Origin: Clostridia bacterium
GTDB lineage: Bacteria > Bacillota_A > Clostridia > Oscillospirales > CAG-272
Assembly (NCBI GenBank): GCA_017466455.1
Contig: JAFTUD010000018.1
Location: 30,028 to 94,027 of the forward strand
Reading direction: 5' to 3'
DNA length: 64,000 bases
Below the pieces are notes generated by a model that made no database searches, had not been told where the DNA came from, and saw nothing but the letters and a program-made list of their open reading frames with translations. A program made the translations under genes and the position numbers. Below, one piece after another: positions 9,045 to 17,470 of the stretch. The first letter of the stretch is position 1, and each line of letters opens with the position of its first letter.

Positions 9045-11273
9045 ATGAACAGCGAAACGGAAAGCATTCGTATTTTCGGTAAGGTTGAAAGCGTTTTGTA
9101 TCAAAATAATGAAAACGGCTACTCGGTTTGCTCGGTAGAGAGCGATGATGGCGATTTTTTCAACGCGTCGGGAAATATGCCGTATATTTCAGTTGGCGAA
9201 AGGCTCGAAATGCTTGGAAAATGGGTAAACCATAAAGTCTACGGAAAGCAATTCGCGGTTGAATCGTTTCAAAAAATTCTCCCAACACAAAAAAATGATA
9301 TTTTGAGATACCTTTCCTCGGGCGCGGTAAAGGGAATAGGCCCTAAAATAGCGCAAAAAATAGTTGAGATTTTTGCTGAGGATACCTTCGATGTTATTTC
9401 TAAGCACCCCGACTGGCTCGTACAAATAAAGGGTATTTCCGCATCTAAGGCTCAGGAAATGAGCAAGGACTTTAACGAAAAGGCGGGAATACGCGAGATT
9501 ATTATGTTTGGCAGGGATAAATTCTCTCCGACCGTCGCTCTGAAGATTTACAAGGCTTGGGGCACAAACAGCTTGGAAATTATAAAAAGTAATCCGTATA
9601 TAATGTGTGAAAGCATCAACGGAATTACCTTTACCTTAGCTGATGAAATCGCTTTGCAAAGCGGAGTTGCCAAGGATGACGGAAACAGAATAAAAAGCGC
9701 GCTTATTTTTGTTTTGAGGACATTTGCTACAAGGGACGGTCATACCTATGTCACAAGGGAAAGACTGCTTCAATCAACCGCAAAATTCATTGAGCTTGAT
9801 GAGGATAGAATATATCCTTATATAGATGCGCTCATTTTTGAGGATAAGATAAAATCCGTGTCCTATCAGTCGGAAACGCATATTTATTTAAAGGAAAACT
9901 ATTTAGCCGAGGAATATATAGCCCAAAAGCTATTGCTTCTTAAAAAGACGGTTATGTCAATGGATTATAGAAATTCAAGGGCATTTATTGAGCAAATTGA
10001 GGAGCGAAACGGCATTTCATATGCGAAAATGCAAAAAAGAGCCATTGAGGAGTCCCTTATGAACGGCGTAACCGTTATTACAGGCGGACCGGGAACAGGA
10101 AAAACAACAATTATCAAGGCGCTTATACAAATATTCGGTCAAATAGGTCTGAGATGCGCTCTTTGCGCCCCAACTGGCAGAGCATCGCAGAGAATGAGCG
10201 AGGCAACCTCTCACGAGGCAACCACTGTTCATAAGCTCTTGGAGGCAAATTCTGGGACGGAGCTTGATGAGGGAATTGTATTTGACAGAAATGAGAAGAA
10301 TCTTCTTGAAAAGGAAGTAATAATAGTTGATGAATCCTCTATGCTCGATATTCATCTTGCATGCGCTCTTTTAAAGGCTGTAAAGCCCGGAGCAAGAGTT
10401 GTTCTTATAGGCGATGTTTATCAGCTCCCGTCGGTTGGAGAGGGAGATGTGCTTAATGATGTCATTTTTTCGGGATGCTTTCCTGTAATTGAGCTAAATG
10501 AGATATTTAGACAGGCGGAGCAAAGCGGAATTGTAATGAATGCGCATGAGATAAATAACGGAATTGTTCCCGACCTTACAAAAAGGTATGAGGATTTCTT
10601 CTTCATATCAATTCCTAACGAGTCGCAAATTCCTGCGTATATAGCCGAGCTTTGTACCGTAAGACTTCCAAAAACATACGGAATTGACCCGTATAAGGAT
10701 ATTCAGGTTATCACTCCGACCAAAAGAGGACCGAATGGAACGCAAAGCTTGAACCTTGCTATGCAAAATGCTCTGAACCCTCAAAAAAACGGCAAGCAGG
10801 AGAGGCAAATTTCTACCTCAAAGCTGTTTCGTGAGGGAGATAAGGTAATGCAAATCCGCAATAACTATACTCACGAGTGGCAAAGAGGGGCAGAGACGGG
10901 AACAGGAATTTTTAACGGTGATGTAGGTACTATAAAATCTATCAATTCCGTTGAAAAAAGCATGGTAGTTGACTTTGACGGTAAGGTTATCACCCTTGAG
11001 GTTAATGAGGCTGATGAGATTGAGCATGCTTACGCCATAACCGTGCATAAGAGTCAGGGTAGCGAATATCCGTTTGTAATAATTCCTATGACAAAATCCG
11101 CGCCGATGCTTTTAACAAGAAATCTTATATATACCGCAATAACAAGAGCATCAAGAATGGTAATTTTGCTCGGAGAGAAAAAGGTTTTTGAGCAGATGGT
11201 TGAAAATGACAGTCAAATTGTCAGAAATACAGGGCTTTTCAAGCTTTTAAGGTCGTTTGCTGATGAAAATTAA
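9045..11273 (+). CDS. recD2: RecD2-type ATP-dependent DNA helicase
   Basis: A 5'-3' superfamily 1B helicase of the RecD2 group found in bacteria using AddAB rather than RecBCD. It has 742 residues: an N-terminal OB/HhH region (GIGPKIAQKIVEIF and similar, about residues 90-190), Walker A GGPGTGKTT at 347-355, Walker B VIIVDESSM near 425, and the C-terminal UvrD-like motif YAITVHKSQGSEYP near 660. The ATG at 9045 follows AAAGGGGG at good spacing; a TTG 18 bases upstream overlaps that site. It overlaps comFC by 11 bases. Confidence 0.93.
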   Translation: MNSETESIRIFGKVESVLYQNNENGYSVCSVESDDGDFFNASGNMPYISVGERLEMLGKWVNHKVYGKQFAVESFQKILPTQKNDILRYLSSGAVKGIGPKIAQKIVEIFAEDTFDVISKHPDWLVQIKGISASKAQEMSKDFNEKAGIREIIMFGRDKFSPTVALKIYKAWGTNSLEIIKSNPYIMCESINGITFTLADEIALQSGVAKDDGNRIKSALIFVLRTFATRDGHTYVTRERLLQSTAKFIELDEDRIYPYIDALIFEDKIKSVSYQSETHIYLKENYLAEEYIAQKLLLLKKTVMSMDYRNSRAFIEQIEERNGISYAKMQKRAIEESLMNGVTVITGGPGTGKTTIIKALIQIFGQIGLRCALCAPTGRASQRMSEATSHEATTVHKLLEANSGTELDEGIVFDRNEKNLLEKEVIIVDESSMLDIHLACALLKAVKPGARVVLIGDVYQLPSVGEGDVLNDVIFSGCFPVIELNEIFRQAEQSGIVMNAHEINNGIVPDLTKRYEDFFFISIPNESQIPAYIAELCTVRLPKTYGIDPYKDIQVITPTKRGPNGTQSLNLAMQNALNPQKNGKQERQISTSKLFREGDKVMQIRNNYTHEWQRGAETGTGIFNGDVGTIKSINSVEKSMVVDFDGKVITLEVNEADEIEHAYAITVHKSQGSEYPFVIIPMTKSAPMLLTRNLIYTAITRASRMVILLGEKKVFEQMVENDSQIVRNTGLFKLLRSFADEN

Positions 11274-11994
11274 GGAATTTTTCGCAAGAATATTTTCGGT
11301 GCGCACATGCTTCTTGTGTGATGAGCCGATAAGCTATGATGACCCGATTCCGTTTTGTGACGAGTGTGAGTCAAGCTGGCATGACGCGATGGATATTTTA
11401 TGCTCAAGCTGCGGTATGACCGCGCAAAATTGCACATGCCTGCCCGAAAGGGTAAGAGAAATAAATCACTCAATAGCAGGCTTTGCTTATTTTTATACTC
11501 CAAGCCATTTCACACCGGTAAATAAAATGGTGTATACATTAAAGGAAAGCCGTGATTACGATATTTTAACCTTTTGTATAAGGGCAATTCACAAGGTAGC
11601 TATCAGGCTATGTATAAAGCATAAGCTAAACTATAAAAAATTTGTTGTCACCTATCCGCCAAGGAGAGAGGAGTCAATAGAGAAGTACGGTCATGACCAT
11701 GCAAAAATGCTCGCAAAGGGACTTGCTAAGGAGCTTGGCATAGGCTTAGAGGAATATTTTTATAATGAGGGAAGCGATGCGCAAAAGAGCCTTACGAAAT
11801 CGGGTAGATTTGAAAACGCAATGCGCTCGTATACCCTTAGAGAAAATATAGATGTAAAGGGTAAAAATATTTTCTTGATAGATGATGTAATGACAAGCGG
11901 AGCGACGCTTTGCGCTTGCGCAAGGCTTTTGAAAAAGGCGGGAGCAAATCAGGTCGTTCCCATCACTCTTGCAAGAGATATGAGAAGAAATTAA
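11263..11994 (+). CDS. comFC: ComF-family phosphoribosyltransferase-like protein
   Basis: A ComFC/GntX-type protein of 243 residues, associated in other bacteria with DNA uptake and single-strand DNA handling. The N-terminal third has four CxxC pairs typical of a zinc module (CFLCDEP, CDEC, CSSCG, CTCL). The C-terminal part has the PRPP-binding loop IFLIDDVMTSGAT near residue 208 and KSLTKSGRFENA, the family KxxxxRxxN-like segment. The ATG at 11263 lies inside the end of recD2, implying coupled translation and a shared role in DNA processing. Confidence 0.88.
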   Translation: MKIKEFFARIFSVRTCFLCDEPISYDDPIPFCDECESSWHDAMDILCSSCGMTAQNCTCLPERVREINHSIAGFAYFYTPSHFTPVNKMVYTLKESRDYDILTFCIRAIHKVAIRLCIKHKLNYKKFVVTYPPRREESIEKYGHDHAKMLAKGLAKELGIGLEEYFYNEGSDAQKSLTKSGRFENAMRSYTLRENIDVKGKNIFLIDDVMTSGATLCACARLLKKAGANQVVPITLARDMRRN

Positions 11995-12019
11995 AATAAA
12001 TTTTAAAGGAGAATAAAAA

Positions 12020-12454
12020 ATGTTAAAAGGAATTCCAAGTATTATTTCACCGGAGCTTTTGAAGGTGCTGTGCGAGATGGGTCATAGCGATAGAATTGTT
12101 ATCGCCGACGGAAACTTCCCGGCTGAATCAATGGGCAAAAATGCAAAGGTCATAAGATGTGACGGTCATGGCGTGCCTGAAATTCTTGATGCGATTTTAC
12201 AGCTTTTCCCACTTGATACCTATGTTGATACCCCCGTTTCTCTTATGGCGGTAATGAAGGGCGATAACGCTAAGACGCCTATTTGGGACGAATACAAGAA
12301 AATCATTTCAAAATATGATGAAAGAGGCGCGGACGCGGTTGGAACCGTTGAAAGATTTGCATTCTATGAGGAAGCAAAAAAGGCGTATGCAATCATCGCA
12401 ACAAGCGAGAAGGCAATCTACGCAAATGTTATGCTTCAAAAGGGCGTAATTTAG
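12020..12454 (+). CDS. fucU: RbsD/FucU-family sugar mutarotase
   Basis: Interconverts anomers of a sugar such as L-fucose or ribose. It has 144 residues, the FucU length. It opens LKGIPSIISPELLKVLCEMG with the conserved HSDRIVIADGNFPAES stretch containing the catalytic-region His and Asp, and the RCDGHGVPEILDAIL core. AAAGGAG precedes the start. It is third in the recD2-comFC-fucU run. No sugar catabolic neighbours are present, so the exact substrate cannot be assigned. Confidence 0.88.
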   Translation: MLKGIPSIISPELLKVLCEMGHSDRIVIADGNFPAESMGKNAKVIRCDGHGVPEILDAILQLFPLDTYVDTPVSLMAVMKGDNAKTPIWDEYKKIISKYDERGADAVGTVERFAFYEEAKKAYAIIATSEKAIYANVMLQKGVI

Positions 12455-12477
12455 TTTCAAAAAATTTAATAAAGCTC

Positions 12478-12507
12478 TTGACATTATTTGGGTTTTTGGT
12501 GTATAAT
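12478..12507 (+). promoter_or_regulatory. Sigma-A promoter of Na/Pi cotransporter unit
   Basis: TTGACA (12478-12483), 18 bases, TATAAT (12502-12507). It leaves a ~155-base leader before the transporter gene. Confidence 0.8.
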
Positions 12508-12510
12508 CCA

Positions 12511-12601
12511 GCCGAGGGAGTAGTTAACACGGTTCCGTGTTTACATTGCCGTCAGTACGATCGAAAATCAGATTTTGTAATTAGGTGGCAAGACTCTTGG
12601 C
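12511..12601 (+). ncRNA. yybP-ykoY-like (manganese) riboswitch
   Basis: The ends pair as GCCGAG (12511-12516) with CTTGGC (12596-12601). Next to this stem are GGGAGTAG (12516-12523) and GGCAAGACT (12587-12595), the two internal-loop strands typical of yybP-ykoY aptamers. A small AACACG/CGTGTT hairpin follows, and the TGCCGTCAGTACGA segment (12547-12560) matches the second conserved loop. These aptamers are known to bind Mn2+ and usually switch expression on. The assignment is by motif reading; a covariance-model search would settle it. Confidence 0.75.
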
Positions 12602-12633
12602 ATTTATATGCTATTGAGCTTTGCCATTTTTTT
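12585..12633 (+). terminator. Putative switch terminator after Mn leader
   Basis: GTGGCAA (12585-12591) can pair with TTTGCCA (12620-12626), followed by TTTTTTT. Its 5' arm is also a strand of the aptamer (GGCAAGACT), so the two structures compete, as expected for transcriptional switching. Confidence 0.5.
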
Positions 12634-12670
12634 ATGGCAATCCCCAAGGAAAATATAAAAAGGAGAAATT

Positions 12671-14350
12671 ATGGAAATACTTTTAGGTATTTTGTCCCTT
12701 CTCACAGGCGTTGGCGTATTTATCGCAGGAATGAATATGATGGGTGAGGGACTTGAGAAAAGCGCAGGAGGAGGACTAAAAAGACTTCTTGCGAAAATCA
12801 GTAACAATCGCTTTGCAGGCGTCGGAATCGGTGCGGGAGTTACAGGAATTGTTCAAAGCTCCTCTGCAACAAGCGTAATGGTAATCGGTCTTGTTAACGC
12901 AGGCGTTATGACTCTGTTTCAAGCAACCGCTATCATTATGGGTGCAAACATAGGAACAACCGTTACAGGTCTTATAGTAGCTCTGTCAGGCTCCTCGGGC
13001 GGCGGTGTTAGCATCGGCTTTTCCGAAATTGCTATGCTTTTTGCATTTATCGGAATTATGATGACTTTCCTTAAAAATGAAAAGGCAAAGCTAATCGGTA
13101 CAATTCTTGGCGGACTCGGTCTTATATTTGTCGGTCTTGACATTATGGGCGGAGCGCTTAAGGGAAATGAGTCACTTAACAGCTTCTTCACAAAGATGTT
13201 TGAGGCTATTGATTTTCCGTTGCTTCTTATTATTGTAGGCGCAATCTTCACCGCGCTTATTCAGTCATCGTCGGCAGCAACAGGTATTGTAATTACTATG
13301 GCAGGTGAGGGAGTAATAAGCGTTGAGTCAGCACTGTTCATCGTTCTTGGCTCAAACATCGGTACCTGTGTAACAGCTCTTATCGCCTGTATCGGCGCTT
13401 CTACTAACTCAAAGAGAACTGCGTTTGTTCACTTCAGCTTCAATGTTATAGGAACTGTGGCATTTACATCCTTCCTGTGGCCAACAAGCGGTTGGTTCGC
13501 ATCATTTCTTGCAACATCGTTTGGAGCGACAAATTACAGACTCCAAATTGCAATGTTCCATGTAATCTTTAATGTTATCACAACAGTTTTACTAATTCCG
13601 TTTATAAAACAGCTTGTTAGCCTTGCAACTGCGGTAATTAAGGATAAAAAATCCAAGGAAGATGAGCAACATCTCAGATTCGTTGATGAAAGACTTCTTA
13701 AAACTCCTGCAATCGCAGTTATGCAGGTAAAGAGAGAGGTTGAGTATATGGCGAGCCTCGCTAAGGAAAACCTTAGCAGAGCATTTGAGGAGATTAAGAA
13801 CAAGGACGGAAAAAACAAGGAACAGCTTTATAAGGTGGAGTCAACAATTAACTTTACAAACAATGCAATGACAAAATACCTGATTCAGCTTTCTCCGCTT
13901 CTTGACAGAGCAGATGAGCAGGTTATAGGCTCGTATTTTCATGTTCTTAATGACCTTGAAAGAATAGGCGACCACGCGGAAAACTTCTTTGAAATCGGCT
14001 CACAAATGGGACAGGAAAATCTCTCGTTCTCCGAAATGGCATTTAACGAAATTATGGAAATGTACCATAAGGTAGATAAAATGTTTGAAATTGCGCTTCA
14101 AGCATTTAACAGTGTTTCATCTGAGCATCTTAAGGAGCTTACCGACCTTGAAAATGAGGTAGACGCTCTTAAGAAAAAGCTATCATCACAGCACTTTACA
14201 CGCCTTGCAACAGGTAGCTGTAAGGTTGAGCAAAGCGCATATTTCTTCTCAACCGTTTCGGGTCTTGAAAGAGTTGCCGACCACTTAATCAATATCGGAT
14301 ACAGTATTTTAACTCCAACGGGCGACCAAAAATACGCATCTAAAATCTAA
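12671..14350 (+). CDS. Na/Pi cotransporter family protein with PhoU-like tail
   Basis: A membrane transporter of the NptA/YjbB type, 559 residues. Two inverted repeats carry the diagnostic QSSSA motifs (GIVQSSSATSVMVIG near residue 56; ALIQSSSAATGIVITMA near residue 195), each preceded or followed by GANIGTT or GSNIGTC. About eight hydrophobic segments fill residues 1-320. The last ~200 residues form a helical PhoU-like domain (two repeats with ERIGDHAEN and ERVADHLIN). Bacterial members import or export phosphate. The gene follows a Mn-type riboswitch and ends in its own terminator. Confidence 0.93.
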   Translation: MEILLGILSLLTGVGVFIAGMNMMGEGLEKSAGGGLKRLLAKISNNRFAGVGIGAGVTGIVQSSSATSVMVIGLVNAGVMTLFQATAIIMGANIGTTVTGLIVALSGSSGGGVSIGFSEIAMLFAFIGIMMTFLKNEKAKLIGTILGGLGLIFVGLDIMGGALKGNESLNSFFTKMFEAIDFPLLLIIVGAIFTALIQSSSAATGIVITMAGEGVISVESALFIVLGSNIGTCVTALIACIGASTNSKRTAFVHFSFNVIGTVAFTSFLWPTSGWFASFLATSFGATNYRLQIAMFHVIFNVITTVLLIPFIKQLVSLATAVIKDKKSKEDEQHLRFVDERLLKTPAIAVMQVKREVEYMASLAKENLSRAFEEIKNKDGKNKEQLYKVESTINFTNNAMTKYLIQLSPLLDRADEQVIGSYFHVLNDLERIGDHAENFFEIGSQMGQENLSFSEMAFNEIMEMYHKVDKMFEIALQAFNSVSSEHLKELTDLENEVDALKKKLSSQHFTRLATGSCKVEQSAYFFSTVSGLERVADHLINIGYSILTPTGDQKYASKI

Positions 14351-14353
14351 AAT

Positions 14354-14390
14354 AAAAAATGCTTGAATTTTCATATTCAAGCATTTTTTA
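14354..14390 (+). terminator. Terminator of Na/Pi cotransporter gene
   Basis: AAAATGCTTGAA pairs with TTCAAGCATTTT, followed by a T-rich tail; A-rich on the left, so it can act in both directions. Confidence 0.8.
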
Positions 14391-14460
14391 TTTATTAAAT
14401 TGATGAATTTATGAATTTAAAAATTTGAAATTTTCAAAAAATATCAAAAATCCGTAAAAC

Positions 14461-14490
14461 AAAAGCGCCTTGAGGTTTTCAAGACGCTTT
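14461..14490 (-). terminator. Terminator of ackA
   Basis: Read leftward, AAAGCGTCTTGA pairs with TCAAGGCGCTTT and is followed by TTGTTTT, just past the ackA stop. Confidence 0.8.
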
Positions 14491-14499
14491 ATTTTTTAA

Positions 14500-15759
14500 T
14501 TATTTTTTTGAAACAATAGCCTCAGTATCTCTTGCAATCATAAGCTCCTCGTTGGTAGGAAGTACATATACCTTTACCTTTGATTTAGGAGTAGAAAGCT
14601 CAACAATGTTAGGCTGTCTGAGAGTCTTTGCGTTAAGCTCAAAGTCAATGTCGATTCCGTAGAATTCCATATCACGGCAAACTCTTTCACGAAGCTCAGG
14701 ATTGTTTTCGCCCATTCCGGCGGTAAATACGATAGCGTCAAGTCCGTTCATAATAGCGGAGTAAGAGCCGATGTATTTCTTTACTTGGAACGCAAGAATG
14801 TCAGCAGCGAGCTGAGCGTGGCGAGTAGTAGCTTCCTTTTCAGCATCTGTCTTAGGACATGTGCTGATGTTTTCGTCAAACTTTCCAAGGATAGCAGCCT
14901 CAATATCACGGCTGTCAGAGGAATATCCGCTAACGCCGAGGAATCCGCATTTCTTGTTCATAAAGTCAGTAATTTCATCAACGCTGATGTTGTACTTCTT
15001 CATGATGTAAGGAACGATAGCAGGGTCAATAGAACCGCATCTTGTGCCCATCTCAACACCGTCAAGTGGAGTAAAGCCCATTGATGTGTCAACAACCTTT
15101 CCGTCACGAACCGCGGAGATTGAGGATCCGTTTCCGATATGGCAGGTAATAATCTTTGAGTCAGGCTTGCCACCGAGAATTTTAATCATTTCGTTAGCAA
15201 CAAAGCGGTGTGAAGTTCCGTGTGCGCCGTATCTTCTGATATGATCCTCCTCAACCATCTTAATAGGAAGAGCATATGTGTAAGCCTTTGGCTCCATTGT
15301 CTGATGGAATGCTGTGTCAAATACAACAACCTGTGGAGTATTCGGCATTACCTTTTGACAGCCCTTAATTCCCATGATGTGAGCAGGGTTGTGAAGAGGA
15401 GCAAACTCAACACATTTTTCAATGATTTCCAAAACCTCATCAGTTACAAGACAGCTCTCGGAAACATATGGTCCACCATGAACAACTCTGTGTCCAACTG
15501 CCTCAATTTCATCCATGCTTGAAATGCAACCGTCATTTTTATCGGTAAGCATTGCAACAACAATTTCAGTAGCGATAGAGTGGTCAGGCATCGCAACCTC
15601 TTTCTTAATCTTTGTTCCGTCAGCCTTCTTATGCTCAATCAAGCTTCCGGACATACCAATTCTTTCACAAATACCCTTTCCCAAAACCTCTTCGGTTGCG
15701 GTATCCATCAGCTGATATTTGAGTGATGAGCTACCGGCGTTTACTACAAGTACCTTCAT
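14500..15759 (-). CDS. ackA: Acetate kinase
   Basis: Reversible phosphotransfer between acetyl-phosphate/ADP and acetate/ATP, the energy-yielding end of acetate fermentation. It has 419 residues, slightly longer than the usual ~400. Signatures are VLVVNAGSSSLKYQLMD at the N-terminus, FDTAFHQTM near residue 150, HGTSHRFV near 180 and TCHIGNGSSI near 206. GGAGG lies 10 bases before the ATG. No pta lies beside it in this window. Its promoter overlaps the divergent tmcAL promoter. Confidence 0.98.
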   Translation of the reverse strand: MKVLVVNAGSSSLKYQLMDTATEEVLGKGICERIGMSGSLIEHKKADGTKIKKEVAMPDHSIATEIVVAMLTDKNDGCISSMDEIEAVGHRVVHGGPYVSESCLVTDEVLEIIEKCVEFAPLHNPAHIMGIKGCQKVMPNTPQVVVFDTAFHQTMEPKAYTYALPIKMVEEDHIRRYGAHGTSHRFVANEMIKILGGKPDSKIITCHIGNGSSISAVRDGKVVDTSMGFTPLDGVEMGTRCGSIDPAIVPYIMKKYNISVDEITDFMNKKCGFLGVSGYSSDSRDIEAAILGKFDENISTCPKTDAEKEATTRHAQLAADILAFQVKKYIGSYSAIMNGLDAIVFTAGMGENNPELRERVCRDMEFYGIDIDFELNAKTLRQPNIVELSTPKSKVKVYVLPTNEELMIARDTEAIVSKK

Positions 15760-15783
15760 TTTTCATTCCTCCTGAAATATTTC

Positions 15784-15839
15784 TTGACAAATTATAAATT
15801 ATCGTATATTATTATATATCATAGGACTTGCAATTTCAA
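15784..15839. promoter_or_regulatory. Interlocked divergent promoters of ackA and tmcAL
   Basis: Leftward for ackA: TTGAAA (15834-15839), 17 bases, TATAAT (15811-15816, minus strand). Rightward for tmcAL: TTGACA (15784-15789), 17 bases, TATTAT (15807-15812). The two -10 boxes overlap by two bases, so RNA polymerase cannot occupy both promoters on one DNA molecule. Confidence 0.75.
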
Positions 15840-15882
15840 GACTAAAATACAAATTTAGGAAAAAATATTTTGAGGAGAAAAA

Positions 15883-17052
15883 ATGGCTGAAATTATTGCG
15901 ATTATATGTGAATATAACCCGTTTCATTGCGGTCATAAATACCAAATAGATAAAATAAGAGAGCGCTTTCCAGGCTCAACAATAGTTGCTATTATGTCAG
16001 GTAATATAACACAGCGAGCATCCTTTGCCATGCTTGATAAGTATACTCGGGCTAAGGCGGCTGTTTCGCTTGGGGTCAATGCGGTTTTTGAGCTTCCATA
16101 TCCGTTTTCGTCATCAAATGCGGAGATTTTTGCATCATCTGCTGTTAAAATCGCTACCGAAATAGGTGCAAATTACCTATGCTTCGGCTCCGAAAGCGGA
16201 AATTTAGATTATTTAAGCAGTATTGCCGATGCAATAGATTCGGAAATCTTTGAAAATGAAATCAAGGACCAACTAAATGTAAGAAGCGAAAGCTATATAT
16301 CAGCAAAAGAAAAAGCACTTTCAAAAATGGGTAAAAGCCTTCCAAAATCTCCAAACGATATTTTGGGCGTTGAATATGTGCGTGCTATTAAAAAGCATGG
16401 CTCAAAAATGACCCCGTTTGTAATAAAGAGAGAGGGCGCAGGATATAGCGATCTTTCCGTGCAGGGCGTTATGTCTGCTTCCGCGATTAGAAATGAATTT
16501 TATAAATCTGCAACCTTTTTATCAGTTCCCGATATAGCCAAGGAAATTTATGAGGCTGATATAAGCGCAGGGGCATATCTTGATGAATCGTGCGCCTCGG
16601 ATTTTCTTTTTAGATTTGCGCTGATGCAAGAGCCCGAAGGCTATAAGACCACATTTGACACGCCCGACGGATGCGGTTATTTTATTTCCAAAATCGCCAA
16701 TGACTGTTCTGACTCAAACGAGTTTTTCCTTCGTCTAAGCTCTAAGGTTTGGACCTCATCAAGACTTAAGAGAATACTTATGTATAAGCTTTTTGGTGTT
16801 GAGAGCGCTGATGAGAGCCAAATATTTACAACTCTTTTGGCGTGTGATAAGACGGGAAGAGAGCTTGTTAAGGAGGCGAAAAGGAAAACAAGCCTTTCGA
16901 TTCTAACAAAGCACTCTGACGCAAAGAGCTTTGATGGCGAAATGCTAAAAAATCTTGAAATTTCAAGACGCTCGGATGCGCTTTACTATACCTTTCTTAA
17001 TAAGCCTCAAATACCAAGCGACGCTTACCGAAAAAAAACGGTTATACTGTAA
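15883..17052 (+). CDS. tmcAL: tRNA(Met) cytidine acetate ligase
   Basis: Formerly YlbM. It activates acetate with ATP and forms N4-acetylcytidine at the wobble base of elongator tRNA(Met). It has 389 residues. The nucleotidyltransferase HxGH motif is HCGH at residues 15-18 within EYNPFHCGHKYQ; GNITQRASFAMLDKYTRAK and SASAIRNEF are further family blocks. GAGGAG precedes the ATG. It lies next to ackA, and both proteins use acetate and ATP. It ends at a bidirectional terminator. Confidence 0.93.
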   Translation: MAEIIAIICEYNPFHCGHKYQIDKIRERFPGSTIVAIMSGNITQRASFAMLDKYTRAKAAVSLGVNAVFELPYPFSSSNAEIFASSAVKIATEIGANYLCFGSESGNLDYLSSIADAIDSEIFENEIKDQLNVRSESYISAKEKALSKMGKSLPKSPNDILGVEYVRAIKKHGSKMTPFVIKREGAGYSDLSVQGVMSASAIRNEFYKSATFLSVPDIAKEIYEADISAGAYLDESCASDFLFRFALMQEPEGYKTTFDTPDGCGYFISKIANDCSDSNEFFLRLSSKVWTSSRLKRILMYKLFGVESADESQIFTTLLACDKTGRELVKEAKRKTSLSILTKHSDAKSFDGEMLKNLEISRRSDALYYTFLNKPQIPSDAYRKKTVIL

Positions 17053-17076
17053 TAAAATCATACTAAAAAATACCAT

Positions 17077-17108
17077 AACAAAATCTCCGCCTGTGCGGAG
17101 ATTTTGTT
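17077..17108. terminator. Bidirectional terminator
   Basis: AACAAAATCTCCGC pairs perfectly with GCGGAGATTTTGTT around CTGT. It serves convergent tmcAL and the DUF378 gene. Confidence 0.85.
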
Positions 17109-17110
17109 TG

Positions 17111-17329
17111 TTATTCAATTTCCGCTGTATCGGTATCGCGTTCTCTGAACAGTAACGAAATGCACCAAAGCGCGCAAAGAGCAATTACAACATAAACAAT
17201 TCTTGAAATAATTGCGTCAGAGCCACCAAACATCCATGCTACAATGTCAAATTGAAATAGGCCAACGCTACCCCAGTTTAGTCCACCGATAATGAGTAGA
17301 AAAAGCGCGATTCTATCAATAATCATCAT
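17111..17329 (-). CDS. DUF378 small membrane protein
   Basis: A 72-residue protein of the DUF378/YuzA type, function unknown. Two hydrophobic helices (residues 5-24 and 42-60) flank the family core LLIIGGLNWGSVGLFQFDIV; the tail is acidic (RERDTDTAEIE). GGAGGATCAAGTT precedes the first of two adjacent ATG codons, which is taken as start. It is monocistronic, convergent with tmcAL and divergent from sigK. Confidence 0.85.
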   Translation of the reverse strand: MMIIDRIALFLLIIGGLNWGSVGLFQFDIVAWMFGGSDAIISRIVYVVIALCALWCISLLFRERDTDTAEIE

Positions 17330-17470
17330 AACTTGATCCTCCAGTTGAACTTGCGTTCAATGATATTTTCTCACAAAAAGATGTATTTATTCAAGTTTGA
17401 GAAATGAATATTTTTCCTGACAAGCAATTTTCAAAAATAAGGAAATATAAATTATTGTGAGGTGATGAGT

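Noticed and set aside
12478..12747. Open frame of 89 codons across the Na/Pi transporter leader
   Set aside because: It covers the promoter, aptamer and terminator sequences, has no ribosome site, and continues out of frame into the transporter.
17330..17470. Skin-type insertion or recombinase next to sigK
   Set aside because: sigK is full length and no recombinase gene or attachment repeat is present.
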